DNA of 64,000 bases from Chloroflexota bacterium (GCA_026706455.1 JAPOYS010000129.1:1-64000), one strand, 5' to 3'. Shown: positions 37,726 through 47,419, numbered from the stretch's first letter. Notes: generated by a model not told the origin, from the letters alone. A program made the numbers and translations.

Positions 37726-39153
37726 TTGCAGAACAAGAGCGGCCTGAGGCGGATCGCGGCCGATCGCGTGACGAGCCTGCCATGGCTGCCGCCGCCGGCC
37801 GGTTACATCATCCTCATCCAGGATGTCGCCTATGGCAACCGCTACAAAATCGCCCGCCATCAGCGGCTCGACCGCAACCTGATTCGGCGTGGCGCCGATT
37901 TCCCCTTTGAAACCAAGGTTGTGCGGATTCTGGAAGCAGACAACGCGGCCGAGGCGGAGCGAGAGCTGCATGATGAACTCGCCCCGGGCGCGCCAGCGGG
38001 CGACTGGTTCGATCTTCAGCGCTATCCGCCCGCCAAGCCAAGACCCGCGCCACAATTGGGTATGGTGTCATTGCGTGATTTGGCCCGCAACGACGGCGTA
38101 GCCGAGTCGCTGCTGCAGGGCTCGGAGATAGTCGACGCTACATCCCGTGCCTCTGAGCCGCAGAGGCGCGCAACGAGCGACGCGCGCGCGCTCAGTCGCC
38201 GCCGGCCGCGGGCGCTGCGCTGGGCTCTTCTCTTGATGTTGCTCGTCATTGCTGGCGTTCTCGCCGCCGCACACTCGAGCGATTTCCGAAATATCATTGA
38301 TTCCATTCTGGATCCATCGCTGCCGGGGGCGAGTTCGCGTCGCGCAGTGTCGCCTACGACGAAGCCTGACGACGCCGGTCCGCGTTCCGCCCCGCCAGCA
38401 ACGCGGATAACGCTGTCGCAGCCGAAGCTCCTGCTGGCTGGGAGAACTGAGACGTCCATCCGCATCAACTGGCACAGAATGCCCCAGGCGCTTAGCTACC
38501 AATTCGGCTACAGCGTCAATGGCGGCGCGTATTCGGCTTGGAAGTCCGTCAATCGATTTACACATAAGATAGCGGGCTTGTCGCCTGGCGACCGTGTGAT
38601 ATTTCGTCTGCGCGCCCGGCGGGATGGCCTATATTCTCCACTTGCGCAGATCTCCGCGCGGACCTTGCCCGCGCCTTCGCCGACGCCGATTTCGCCCACA
38701 GCCACAGCTACCGCGACCAATCCGCCGCCGCTCAGCGAGCCAAGGTCCGAGCCTTCGCCGACGGCAACACCAACTGACACCCCCGCGCCATCGGCGACTC
38801 CCCTCCCGCCGACAGCCGCATCAACCGCGACCCGGCCGCCGCCGACTGCCACACCGACCGCAACCGAAACCGCCATACTGACTGCGACTGACACGCCAGC
38901 GCCAACCGCTACCGCGACACTCGCGCCCGCGGTCAAATACGTCGTGGAGACGGTCGACAATCTGAACGCCAACGTTCGCGCTTGCCCCAGCACGACCTGT
39001 GACATCGTCGCGAGATACGCGCCGGGAACCGAAGTCGATGTCGTTGGCGAGGCGACAGGCGAAACCGTCTACGGGACCGATGTCTGGCTTGAGATCCGCC
39101 TGAATGATGGCAGCGCCTATATTCACAGCGAGTTGGTCGCTGAGGCGGAGTGA
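37726..39153 (+). CDS. GIY-YIG-like / TM / Fn3-like / Thr-Pro stalk / SH3-like membrane protein
   Basis: The 475-residue protein begins with a degenerate GIY-YIG-like cytoplasmic domain (about 15-115; PPPAGYIILIQD, YKIARHQRL, ERELHDEL, GDWFDL). A basic linker and TM helix (about 165-183) come next, then a fibronectin-III-like domain (about 225-305; SIRINWHRMPQALSYQF), a 90-residue Thr/Pro/Ala stalk, and a C-terminal SH3-like domain (LNANVRACPSTTCDIVARY). TTG at 37726 has GGAGGAG three bases upstream. It links an intracellular DNA-enzyme-like fold to a probable wall-binding exterior. Paralogue of the preceding gene. Confidence 0.65.
   Translation: MQNKSGLRRIAADRVTSLPWLPPPAGYIILIQDVAYGNRYKIARHQRLDRNLIRRGADFPFETKVVRILEADNAAEAERELHDELAPGAPAGDWFDLQRYPPAKPRPAPQLGMVSLRDLARNDGVAESLLQGSEIVDATSRASEPQRRATSDARALSRRRPRALRWALLLMLLVIAGVLAAAHSSDFRNIIDSILDPSLPGASSRRAVSPTTKPDDAGPRSAPPATRITLSQPKLLLAGRTETSIRINWHRMPQALSYQFGYSVNGGAYSAWKSVNRFTHKIAGLSPGDRVIFRLRARRDGLYSPLAQISARTLPAPSPTPISPTATATATNPPPLSEPRSEPSPTATPTDTPAPSATPLPPTAASTATRPPPTATPTATETAILTATDTPAPTATATLAPAVKYVVETVDNLNANVRACPSTTCDIVARYAPGTEVDVVGEATGETVYGTDVWLEIRLNDGSAYIHSELVAEAE
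38680..38930. repeat. Low-complexity DNA encoding the Thr/Pro/Ala stalk
   Basis: Irregular ACCGC/CCGAC/GCCACA-type repeats encode the PTATPTDTPAPSATP stalk between the Fn3-like and SH3-like domains. It resembles the stalk-coding repeat at 13633-13860 and may expand or contract. Confidence 0.7.
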
Positions 39154-39197
39154 AAAGTAAGGGTCAAGCCTTTTACTTCCCTCTGCGCGCTCGGTAG

Positions 39198-39965
39198 TTA
39201 AACATCCAGCGTCAAGCTGATCGGGCAGTGGTCGCTGCCCATTACATCGGCGTGGATCTCGGCTGTGACCATTTTGTCCAGCAGATCCGGCGATATGAAG
39301 AAATAGTCGATGCGCCAGCCGACATTCTTGGCGCGCGCGCCGCTGCGCAGCGACCACCAGGAATAGGCGCCTTCCCGCTCCGGGTTGAGGTGTCGATAGC
39401 TGTCGATGTAGCCCTGCTCGACGACCTTGTCCATCCAGTCGCGCTCCTCGCGCAGGAAGCCCGAGTATTTGGAATTCGGCTTGGGATGCGTCAGGTCGAT
39501 CTCGTTATGCGCTGTGTTGATGTCGCCGCAGAAAGCCACCGACTTGCCCGCCGCCCGCAAGCCATTGGCATAATCGAGAAAGGCTTCTTTGTATTCCATC
39601 TTGAAGCGCAGGCGCTCCTCACTGCCCTTGCCGTTGGGCAGGTAGGTGCTCATCAGCGTGAAGTCGCCGTAGTCAGCGATGATGGTGCGCCCTTCGCTGT
39701 CGAATTTCTCAATGCCGAGCCCGAGTTTGACCTCTTGTGGTTCCGTCTTGCTGAACAAGCCGACGCCGCTGTAGCCCTTGCGTTCAGCGCTGACCCACCA
39801 GGCGTGATAACCGTCGGGCTGGCGCAATTCGGGATCCAACTGCTCCGGATGCGCCTTGGTCTCCTGAATCGTGAGAACGTCCGGCTTCTCGGCATGGAGC
39901 CAGTCGAGAAAGCCCTTTCTCTGCGCGGCGCGAATGCCGTTGACATTCCAAGAGTAGAGTCTCAT
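39198..39965 (-). CDS. xthA: Exodeoxyribonuclease III / AP endonuclease
   Basis: A 255-residue EEP-fold enzyme that nicks at abasic sites and trims 3' ends in base excision repair. Motifs: SWNVNGIRAA at the N terminus, the metal Glu in TIQETKA, STYLPNGKG, CGDINTAHNEIDL, WRIDYFFIS and the catalytic His in MGSDHCPI. Length is standard for ExoIII/ExoA. It is transcribed alone, convergent with the GIY-YIG/SH3 gene. Confidence 0.95.
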   Translation of the reverse strand: MRLYSWNVNGIRAAQRKGFLDWLHAEKPDVLTIQETKAHPEQLDPELRQPDGYHAWWVSAERKGYSGVGLFSKTEPQEVKLGLGIEKFDSEGRTIIADYGDFTLMSTYLPNGKGSEERLRFKMEYKEAFLDYANGLRAAGKSVAFCGDINTAHNEIDLTHPKPNSKYSGFLREERDWMDKVVEQGYIDSYRHLNPEREGAYSWWSLRSGARAKNVGWRIDYFFISPDLLDKMVTAEIHADVMGSDHCPISLTLDV

Positions 39966-40118
39966 AGGTTTCTCCGCTTTCGCTACAATCTCTCATCACA
40001 ATTATAGAACGCTGGCAAGCGCGGGATAAGGCGCAATCTTTCCGTAGATCCCGTCTATCCCAAGTAAGTGGGAGTGCGCTACTCTTGAAGCGCGTCAAAC
40101 GATTATGGACGAAGCGAC

Positions 40119-41348
40119 ATGCTCAGGATTAACGAAAGCCGGCTGCTCAATGACATCGCAGAACTGGCGCGCATCGGCGCTACGGGCGATGGAGGCGTTT
40201 CTCGCCCGGCGCTGACGCCCGCCGATCTGGAAGCGCGCGCTTGGTTTCGGCGGAAGATTGCCGAGGCTGGGCTCGACTACGCCATGGACGGCGCCGGCAA
40301 TCAGTCGGCGATCCTGCGCAGCGATCCGCCAAGCGAGAAGCGAATCTTGGCCGGCTCGCATCTGGACAGCGTGCCCAACGGCGGGCGCTATGACGGAGCG
40401 CTTGGCGTGCTGGCCGCGCTGGAGGCTTTGCGAACGCTCAAGGAGAATGACATAGCGCCGGCGCTGACCTTGGAGGCGGTCAACTTCACGGACGAAGAAA
40501 GCGCCATCATGGGCTTGATGGGCAGCAAGGCGCTGGTCGGCCAATTGACGGCGGCTGATTTTGAGCGCAGCCGGCTGGAAGCAGACGAGCTGGATCGCCG
40601 CTTTGCCGCCGCCGGCATCAGCCGCAAGTCCATGTTGCGCGCGGCGCGCGACGATGTGCTGGCTTGGGTCGAGCTGCATATTGAACAGGGAATGCGACTG
40701 GAATCAGCCGTCCTTGACATCGGCGTCGTCGACGCCATCGTCGGCATACGTTCGCTGCATGTGACCTTCCGCGGCGAGGCGGCGCACGCGGGCACGAAGC
40801 CCATGCATCTAAGGCGGGACGCGCTTTGGGGCGCGGCCCAGTTTGTCCTGCGCGCCAGACAGCATGTGATGGCGAACTACAGCCCGGGCGTCTGCAACGT
40901 TGGCCTGATCAGCGCCAGACCAGGCGCCTTCAATATCGTGCCGGCCGAAGTGTATTGCGCGCTGGAATTCCGACACGGCTCCGACGACGAGATGGATCGA
41001 ATGCAGGCTGACTTGACGCGCCTGATGAATGAGTGCGCGCTGGAATTCGACCTGAGCGTCTCCTACGAGGAGACGCCAGCCGTGATTCCGGCCGGCATGA
41101 ACGAACAGGTAATGCGCGCAATTGAGCGTGGCGCGGATTCCCTTGGACTGTCGCATGAGCGAATGCTCAGTTTCGCCGGGCACGACACGCAGAACATGGC
41201 GTCGATCGCGCCCGCGGCCATGTACTTCGTGCCGTCGGTCGCCGGCATCAGCCACAATCCCAAGGAATTCACGCGCGAGGCCGACTGCGTCAAGGGCGCC
41301 AATCTGATGCTGCATACGCTCTTGGAGCTGACCAAGGAATTCGGCTAA
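40119..41348 (+). CDS. M20-family Zn hydrolase, N-carbamoyl-L-amino-acid hydrolase/allantoate amidohydrolase type
   Basis: The 409-residue di-zinc amidohydrolase of the HyuC/AllC group cleaves N-carbamoyl or related amide bonds. Metal ligands are visible as GSHLDSV, GGRYDGALGVL, NFTDEES, ELHIEQG and the C-terminal SFAGHDTQNM. The lid/dimer domain carries HAGTKPM. The substrate may be an N-carbamoyl amino acid, ureidoglycolate or allantoate; no pyrimidine or purine catabolic neighbours decide this. Its stop overlaps the convergent aldehyde dehydrogenase stop by four bases. Confidence 0.88.
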   Translation: MLRINESRLLNDIAELARIGATGDGGVSRPALTPADLEARAWFRRKIAEAGLDYAMDGAGNQSAILRSDPPSEKRILAGSHLDSVPNGGRYDGALGVLAALEALRTLKENDIAPALTLEAVNFTDEESAIMGLMGSKALVGQLTAADFERSRLEADELDRRFAAAGISRKSMLRAARDDVLAWVELHIEQGMRLESAVLDIGVVDAIVGIRSLHVTFRGEAAHAGTKPMHLRRDALWGAAQFVLRARQHVMANYSPGVCNVGLISARPGAFNIVPAEVYCALEFRHGSDDEMDRMQADLTRLMNECALEFDLSVSYEETPAVIPAGMNEQVMRAIERGADSLGLSHERMLSFAGHDTQNMASIAPAAMYFVPSVAGISHNPKEFTREADCVKGANLMLHTLLELTKEFG

Positions 41349-43783
41349 GCGCCGGTCGGAACCCAGACGTTCTTGACTTGAATCGACTCGCGGAGAAACT
41401 CAGCGCCGGCGCCTTGCGCGGGGTCGCGCCAATCGCGTTGAATGCCATAATTGACCCAGGTCCGTTTCAGGTTGTGGATCGAGCGCGCTTCGACTTGGCG
41501 GCTGCCCTCCGCGTCACCAAAGTACCATAGGCTGTCGACATCGTCATGCTCAACCAGCGTCTTCACCAGATGGTCGCGCTCGCCCGTGATGATGTTGACG
41601 ACGCCGGCCGGCAAGTCGGATGTATCCAGGATTTGGTAGAGATCCGTAGCGCTGAGCGGGCGCGGCGGCGACGGAATACAGACGACGGTGTTGCCGCGCG
41701 CGATGGCCGGCGCCACGAGCGAGACGAAAGCCAGCAGCGGGTACTCGTCGGGGCAGGCGATGCCAACGACGCCGACCGGCTCGTGCAGCGCGGCGACCAA
41801 GCCCCGCATGGTCGTTTCCTGGACGCGGCCGCCAGACTTGTCGGCCATTGCCGCCCAGTGAAACAGCCGCTCGATCGAGGCCGCCACTTCCGACTGCGCG
41901 TCATCTGCCGGGTCGTCCGTCATGGCGGCGATGCGCGCGGCGAACTCGTCGGCTCTTGCCGACAGGTTCTCGGCGATGTAGTACAGGATCTGCGCTCGAT
42001 TATGCGGCGCGTAAGTTGCCCAGTTCTTGGCTTTATGCGCCGCTTCCACGGCGTCGCGCGCGTCTTTGCGATTGCCGTCGCCTGCCTGCCCGACCAGCGC
42101 GCCGGCTGGCGAAATGACCGGACGCGTATAATTGCCGTCCGGACGCTTCTGGACGCCGCCGATGTAAAGCTTCGCCGTTCGGTCCAGGCTATCCGACGGG
42201 CTGCGGCGAGCGTTTAGTTGAAGCGGGGCCGGTGGCGTATGCCTGCCCCAGTCGCTCGGCGGCTCGCCCAATTGGGGACTCGGCCGTTCCAGCCAGCGGG
42301 GACGCAGGTAGGCGTACAAGCCTTCTTCGCCGCCCTCGCGCCCGAAGCCGCTTTCGCGATATCCGCCGAAGCCGGAGGCCGCGTCAAACAAGTTTGTGCT
42401 GTTGATCCAGATGCTGCCCGCCTTGGTCTGCCGCGCCGTCTCCAGCGCCAGGCTGATGTTCTCGCTCCAGATGGAGGCCGCCAGCCCGTAGCGCGTGTTG
42501 TTCGCCAGCTCAACCGCTTCGGCCGGACTGCGAAAGCTCATCGCCACCAGGACGGGACCGAATATCTCTTGCTGGGCGACGGCGGCTGATGCCTCCAGAT
42601 TGCTGAGCAGCGTCGGCGGATAAAAGCAGCCGCCCTCTGAAATCGGGGGCAGGTTGAGTTCGGGTTGATAGACATCGGCGCCCTCGCTGATGCCGCGCTG
42701 CACCCACTTGTCGATCGCTTCGTATTGGACCGGGTCAATCAGCGAGCCGATGTCAATGCCCTTGTCCAGCGCGTCGCCGATGCGCAGGCGCGCCATCCGC
42801 CGCCTGAGGCGCGCGAGGAAGTCGTCGGCGATATTCTCCTGCAAGAGCAGCCGCGAGCCGGCGCAGCAGACTTCGCCCTGATTGAAGAATATGGCGTCGA
42901 CGATGCCTTCAATGGCGCCGTCAACGTCGGCGTCGTCGAAGACGACAAATGGCGACTTGCCGCCCAGCTCCAGCGTGAGAGCCGCGCCCGTGCCCGCCGT
43001 CGCCGCGCGGATGAGCCTCCCAACCGCGGTCGAGCCGGTGAAGGCGATTTTATCGAGGTCGTGATGAGCCACCAGCGCCGCGCCCGTCTCGTCGCCGCCG
43101 GTCACGATGTTGACGACGCCCGGCGGTAAGCCCGCCTCGGCGATGATCTCGGCGAAGAGCAGAGCGGTCAGCGGCGTGTAGGGCGCCGGCTTGATGACAA
43201 CCGTGTTGCCGGTCGCCAGCGCCGGCGCGATCTTCCAAGCCAGCATCAAGAGCGGGAAGTTCCAGGGGATCACGCCGCCGACAACGCCCAGCGATTGATA
43301 GTCGCCGAGTTCGCTTTCCGCCAATTGCGCCCAGCCGGCGTGATAATAAAAGTGCCGGGCGACCAAGGGCACATCAATATCGCGCGATTCGCGGATCGGC
43401 TTGCCATTGTCGAGGCTCTCCACGACCGCCAGCAGCCGGGCGTGCTTCTGAATGTTGCGGGCGATGGCGTAGAGATGACGCGCCCGTTGGTGCGGCCTCA
43501 GCGCTGACCAAGACTCGTAGGCGGCGCGCGCGGCTTTCACGGCGGCGTCGATGTCGGCGGCGGAGGCGTCGGCGGCTTGCGCCAGGGTCTCGCCGCGGGC
43601 TGGGTTGGAGACGTTGAAGTAGTGGCCATCGGCCGGCGCGGCCCAGGCGCCGTTGATGAAGAGGTCGAACTTGCGCTCGCGCGCGTCGAGCCAGGCTTGT
43701 GCGGCAGCGTCGGCTTCGGGCGCGGGTCCGTAGGGCAGGGTGTGGAAGAGTTGGGTTAGTTCGGGCATGAGGATGACCAACAT
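41345..43783 (-). CDS. Tandem-domain aldehyde dehydrogenase, ALDH16 type
   Basis: The 812-residue protein joins two ALDH domains. Domain 1 (about 1-495) is complete, with TLELGGKSPF (general-base Glu) and FNQGEVCCAGSRL (catalytic Cys). Domain 2 (from about 525) keeps the cofactor-binding half (PVGVVGIACPDEYPLL, LPAGVVNIITGE) but is shortened and has no catalytic Cys loop, only a C-terminal oligomerisation-like tail (ESIQVKNVWV). This is the ALDH16 arrangement known from animals and some bacteria. The first Met (43783) or the Met five codons later (43768) starts it; neither has a strong ribosome site. Confidence 0.85.
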   Translation of the reverse strand: MLVILMPELTQLFHTLPYGPAPEADAAAQAWLDARERKFDLFINGAWAAPADGHYFNVSNPARGETLAQAADASAADIDAAVKAARAAYESWSALRPHQRARHLYAIARNIQKHARLLAVVESLDNGKPIRESRDIDVPLVARHFYYHAGWAQLAESELGDYQSLGVVGGVIPWNFPLLMLAWKIAPALATGNTVVIKPAPYTPLTALLFAEIIAEAGLPPGVVNIVTGGDETGAALVAHHDLDKIAFTGSTAVGRLIRAATAGTGAALTLELGGKSPFVVFDDADVDGAIEGIVDAIFFNQGEVCCAGSRLLLQENIADDFLARLRRRMARLRIGDALDKGIDIGSLIDPVQYEAIDKWVQRGISEGADVYQPELNLPPISEGGCFYPPTLLSNLEASAAVAQQEIFGPVLVAMSFRSPAEAVELANNTRYGLAASIWSENISLALETARQTKAGSIWINSTNLFDAASGFGGYRESGFGREGGEEGLYAYLRPRWLERPSPQLGEPPSDWGRHTPPAPLQLNARRSPSDSLDRTAKLYIGGVQKRPDGNYTRPVISPAGALVGQAGDGNRKDARDAVEAAHKAKNWATYAPHNRAQILYYIAENLSARADEFAARIAAMTDDPADDAQSEVAASIERLFHWAAMADKSGGRVQETTMRGLVAALHEPVGVVGIACPDEYPLLAFVSLVAPAIARGNTVVCIPSPPRPLSATDLYQILDTSDLPAGVVNIITGERDHLVKTLVEHDDVDSLWYFGDAEGSRQVEARSIHNLKRTWVNYGIQRDWRDPAQGAGAEFLRESIQVKNVWVPTGA

Positions 43784-43952
43784 CTAGTGGATTGATAGCT
43801 TCGAATTTTAGCATAGAGCGTTGTTATCGCTGCTTAAAGTCGTGAGGGGGCGGCAAGTCCCGTCAATTTGACTCTGCCTGCGCGTCAAGTCTCATCGGAA
43901 TTATTGGTCTGCGCCGTTGCAAGTCAATGCGGCTTCTGGCGGTGAATCCTCG

Positions 43953-44932
43953 CTACCGTAAGCCGAAAACGTCCGTAGCGAACTGTGCATAAACCAAAAT
44001 GGCGGCGACTAGGATGAGGACGACGGCAAGAAAATAGACAAGCATCCTTCTAGCGCGGAGTGTTTGCCGCGAATCTGTAAGCTGCATTTTCGACGGCTGC
44101 GTGTCTGGGCATACTTGTGTCGCCGGCTTGCTGAAGGCTGAATGCGCGCTCGGCGCCTGTTGAGCCGGCAACACTGCGGATTCACTGGATTGCCCATTCG
44201 CTGGGGCTTGGCGGGAGCGCGGCTGTTGCTTCGCCAAGTTTTTGATTTCTTGCAATTGTGACTCATCCAGTCGAAACCATTCCCAGTCCTTGTAAGGGCG
44301 CGTTCGGCAGGATTGAAATCGCTTGTGCAGAAAAGCCTCGGTTTCTTTCACCCGCTCGCTTTGCAGGATGTGAACATATTCCACATCGCCCGATGCCTTT
44401 TCCTCCAAATACTTGATGCGCTTGAGGGGATGACTCGTATACCCGATTTTGTAGTCTTCGGTGTAATGATCTTCAGGACATAAACGTAACCGCTCGGCAG
44501 TCGCTGTTTTGGCAAATGTTTATAGAAGCCGCCGGCAAAATATTTCAGATTCCAGCGTTCCAACTGTTCTGAGTCAACATCAATATGCCGCGAACAGTGC
44601 GCGGTGAATTGATCCAGGTCGCGCAATTGCGCGCTGTCCAAGCGGAACCAGCCACGGTGGTTGCGAATCCAGGACTTCTTATACCGTTGATGGAGCTGCT
44701 TCCTTAATCCAACCGCTTCGTCCGTCCTTAGTATGCGAACAAGCCTATATCGTTTCGCCGATTTGTTGCGCCAAAACTTTATGAGGGATTTGGGAAGATC
44801 GGCGCTCTCAATCAAGTGATTGCCGGTCTTCAAGTCATGGAGGATGCAGACGTAACCCCTCGGTTGCCGAAGACTAGGCAGTCTCTCGCAGCGATTGACA
44901 GGGATGCTCGATATCTTCCACCGCGTCTGCAA
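43953..44932 (-). pseudogene. Double GIY-YIG-like domain protein with C-terminal TM, frameshifted
   Basis: Two frames together encode one protein. From TTG 44932: LPSLRQPRGYVCILHD and HQRYKKSWIRNHRGWFRL (first, degenerate domain), then LPSGYVYVLKI (second domain start). About 44455-44465 the frame must move by one base, after which EDYKIGYTSHPLKRIKYLE, FLHKRFQ and WEWFRLDE complete a canonical GIY-YIG-like domain, followed by a TM helix (LVYFLAVVLILVAAILVYA). One missing base explains it. Sequencing error is as likely as true inactivation. Paralogue of 36869-37543 and 37726-39153. Confidence 0.65.
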
Positions 44933-45118
44933 AGCGGTTCACCCTTCCATGACAGTAAAGCTAAATCAATATAGCGCAAGACTTGGCGCCTGTCTAGCTG
45001 AGCGCCGCCTGTTTAGTCTCCCGATGCCAGCAGCCGGGGGTACGGCGCACTGTCCCTGTCGCCCCTTCTCTGCTACCCTCCCCACCTCACACCCACCCAA
45101 TCCCAACAGGAGACCCCC

Positions 45119-45643
45119 ATGCCCAAGCAATACGCCCGCCCGCCCGCCATGACCATCGACCCCAAGAAGACCTACCGCGCCGTCATGCAAACCAGCAAGG
45201 GCGCGATCAACATTGACCTCTTCGCCGACCGCGCGCCGATCACCGTCAACAACTTCGTCTTCCTGGCGCGCGACGGCTTCTACGACGGCGTAATCTTCCA
45301 CCGCGTTCTCGACGGCTTCATGGCGCAGGGCGGCGACCCCACCGGCAGCGGCCGCGGCGGACCCGGGTATCGCTGGGATGATGAGCCAGCGGCGCTATCG
45401 ATCCCCCACGATGCGCCGGGCACCCTGAGCATGGCGAACGCCGGACCCAACACCAATGGCTCCCAGTTCTTCATCACCTTCGCGCCCACGCCGCATCTTA
45501 ACGGCCGGCACGCCGTATTTGGGCGGGTCGCCGACGCGCCCAGCCTGGATGTGCTCAACGCGCTGCAAAGAATCGACCCGCAACGACCGAACGCGTCAGT
45601 CCTGGCCGACCAGATTACGCTGGTGTCGATCGAAGAATCGTAG
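45119..45643 (+). CDS. Peptidyl-prolyl cis-trans isomerase, cyclophilin type
   Basis: The 174-residue cyclophilin speeds proline isomerisation during folding. Core motifs: [20 protein letters not shown] (catalytic Arg in FHRV), [39 protein letters not shown] and [12 protein letters not shown]. There is no signal peptide, so it is cytoplasmic. An AGGAG lies about seven bases before the ATG. It is a stand-alone gene. Confidence 0.95.
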   Translation: MPKQYARPPAMTIDPKKTYRAVMQTSKGAINIDLFADRAPITVNNFVFLARDGFYDGVIFHRVLDGFMAQGGDPTGSGRGGPGYRWDDEPAALSIPHDAPGTLSMANAGPNTNGSQFFITFAPTPHLNGRHAVFGRVADAPSLDVLNALQRIDPQRPNASVLADQITLVSIEES

Positions 45644-46006
45644 CCCGGCCCAAGGCGGCCGCGAGCGGATACGCCGCCTTCCGCAGACCTAACAGCTCTC
45701 GCCGAGCGATGGCATGTCGTTCGCGTCATTGATGCGTGCGGGTTATCGCTTTGGCTCAGCCAATTGCCGCTGCCCCAGCCAAGCGCTGGGCGCGCGCAGT
45801 GTACGCTGGAGTAAACGAAACGCTTACATGCTTGCTAGCGCCGTGGTTCTGCCGCTCTTGCATTGTCGCCAATCTATTGGCAGCGTTGACAATTGTGGTA
45901 ACATAGCCAGATATTCGCTGAAGCATAAAACTTAAAATGCTAGGATTATTTGTTTCATAATTATGTCGGAGTCTGCGCAATACCTGCTTCATCGAAAGGT
46001 CTTGAG
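45644..46006 (+). promoter_or_regulatory. Intergenic region with promoter for the BTAD gene
   Basis: No gene is seen in these 363 bases. A candidate promoter is TTGACA (45886-45891) with an 18-base spacer to GATATT (45910-45915), about 90 bases before the preferred start at 46007; the -35 is perfect and the -10 weak. AT-rich sequence follows to the AAAGG ribosome site. The first half (45650-45800) shows only unremarkable GC-rich sequence. Confidence 0.45.
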
Positions 46007-47299
46007 ATGTTAGCGCATACAGTCACAGGCCTCTCCTTCGAGTCCTTCAGAGCGTCTTCCGAAGGCAAGAAGGTGATTCTGCTTTATCCCTGGACGAATC
46101 ATCGAAATATCTTTCTCAGTTATTTCCTGAATGATCTCGATGAAGGCTTGCTCTATTATCGGCTGCCCCAAGGTTCAGGCGGTTTGGCAAATTGGCTGCG
46201 CGGGCTGCTTGACGAGATGCGGGTTGTGTCGCCGGGCTTTGGGCAAACGCTTGCGGGTTCGCTGACCGATGGCGCGGCTGTGGAAATGGGCGCGGCTTTG
46301 GCGGCCGATCTGGGCGCGCTCGACCAGGATCGCGTCGTCCTGTACCTCGATGAACTGGACAGGATACCGCAAGACGAGGAATTCCGTCAGTTCATGAATG
46401 CGCTGATCGCGCGTCTGCCGGCGAAGGCGCAACTGGCGGTAAATTCTCGCTTGCTGACCTACGATCCCTGGATCAGTTGGGTGAATCGCGATGAGGTAGT
46501 TGTCTTGGGTACGGAGCATCGCAGCAGCAACTTGTTATTCACCAGAGAAAGCAGCTTGAAACCGCAGTTGGAGGTTTACGCATTCGGGCGGGGCCACGCT
46601 GTTTCCAACGGTCGCGAGATTAGCAGTTGGGATGGCGCCCTGCCGCGCAACCTCTTCTTCTACTTCGTGGATAACCCCTTGGTCACGCGCGATCAGATTT
46701 TTGAGATATTCTGGCCCAAGCTGTCCATTCGCGACGCGACCAATGTATTTCATGTGACCAAACGAAAAATCACCGAACGGATATCCGCCTATGTCGACGA
46801 CGGCAAAAATTATGAATTGACCAATTATTCAACCGGCTTTTATGTGCCGAGCGAAAAGATAGTCCGCCATTACGATGTGGCCGATTTTGAACAGGCGATG
46901 GAAGGCGCGCTCCTTACGAACGACGCGCACGAACGGGAACTGCTATATCTGCGAGCGATCGAAATATACAAGGCGCCATTTTTGCATCCGGTGAAATTGC
47001 CTTGGGTGGAAGTTCGGCGCAACCAGCTTAAAGCCATGTACGCCGAGGCCTTGATTGGCATGGCGCGTTTGAAATCCGACCAAGAGGCCTGGGACGAGGC
47101 GCTCGGCTACTATGCCCGCGCGCTTAAGGAGGCGCCGCATAGAGAAGACATTCATCGGGGCGCCATGCAGATGTACATCAACTTGGGACGAAACGCCGAC
47201 GCGCAGCAGCAATATGTTCTCTTCGAGCGTATGCTCAAGAGAAAATTGGGTGTTAAGCCGTCGCGCGAAACTCAGGCGCTGCTGGCACAACTGGCCTGA
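46007..47299 (+). CDS. BTAD-domain transcriptional regulator with degenerate STAND-like ATPase domain
   Basis: The 430-residue protein has an N-terminal AAA/STAND-like region in which Walker B is clear (RVVLYLDELDRIP), but the P-loop position reads LLYPWTNHRNIF without GKT/S, so ATP binding is doubtful. An OmpR-like winged helix follows (about 205-300; PLVTRDQIFEIFWPKL), then a bacterial transcriptional activation (BTAD) TPR domain to the C terminus (ALKEAPHREDIHRGAMQMY). SARP/MalT-like regulators of this kind are abundant in Chloroflexota. AAGG before ATG 46007 supports this start. Targets are unknown. Confidence 0.8.
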   Translation: MLAHTVTGLSFESFRASSEGKKVILLYPWTNHRNIFLSYFLNDLDEGLLYYRLPQGSGGLANWLRGLLDEMRVVSPGFGQTLAGSLTDGAAVEMGAALAADLGALDQDRVVLYLDELDRIPQDEEFRQFMNALIARLPAKAQLAVNSRLLTYDPWISWVNRDEVVVLGTEHRSSNLLFTRESSLKPQLEVYAFGRGHAVSNGREISSWDGALPRNLFFYFVDNPLVTRDQIFEIFWPKLSIRDATNVFHVTKRKITERISAYVDDGKNYELTNYSTGFYVPSEKIVRHYDVADFEQAMEGALLTNDAHERELLYLRAIEIYKAPFLHPVKLPWVEVRRNQLKAMYAEALIGMARLKSDQEAWDEALGYYARALKEAPHREDIHRGAMQMYINLGRNADAQQQYVLFERMLKRKLGVKPSRETQALLAQLA

Positions 47300-47419
47300 C
47301 CCGAATTAGGCTGAAACCGGCCTGCTCGCTTTCGGCTAAGCGCGTACAATGTTCGCAGGCGCAATTGATGGCGACCCGCCCGCAACAGCGCGCAGGCTGA
47401 AGAGAAACAGGCGAAGCTG

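Noticed and set aside
39155..39178. AAGTAA/TTACTT hairpin between convergent genes as a terminator
   Set aside because: The stem needs a bulge and lacks a clean T-run on either strand; too weak to list as a feature.
44348..44408. Selenocysteine recoding to explain the split GIY-YIG gene, given selA nearby
   Set aside because: The halves are in different frames and are not separated by an in-frame UGA, so a frameshift explains them, not Sec insertion.
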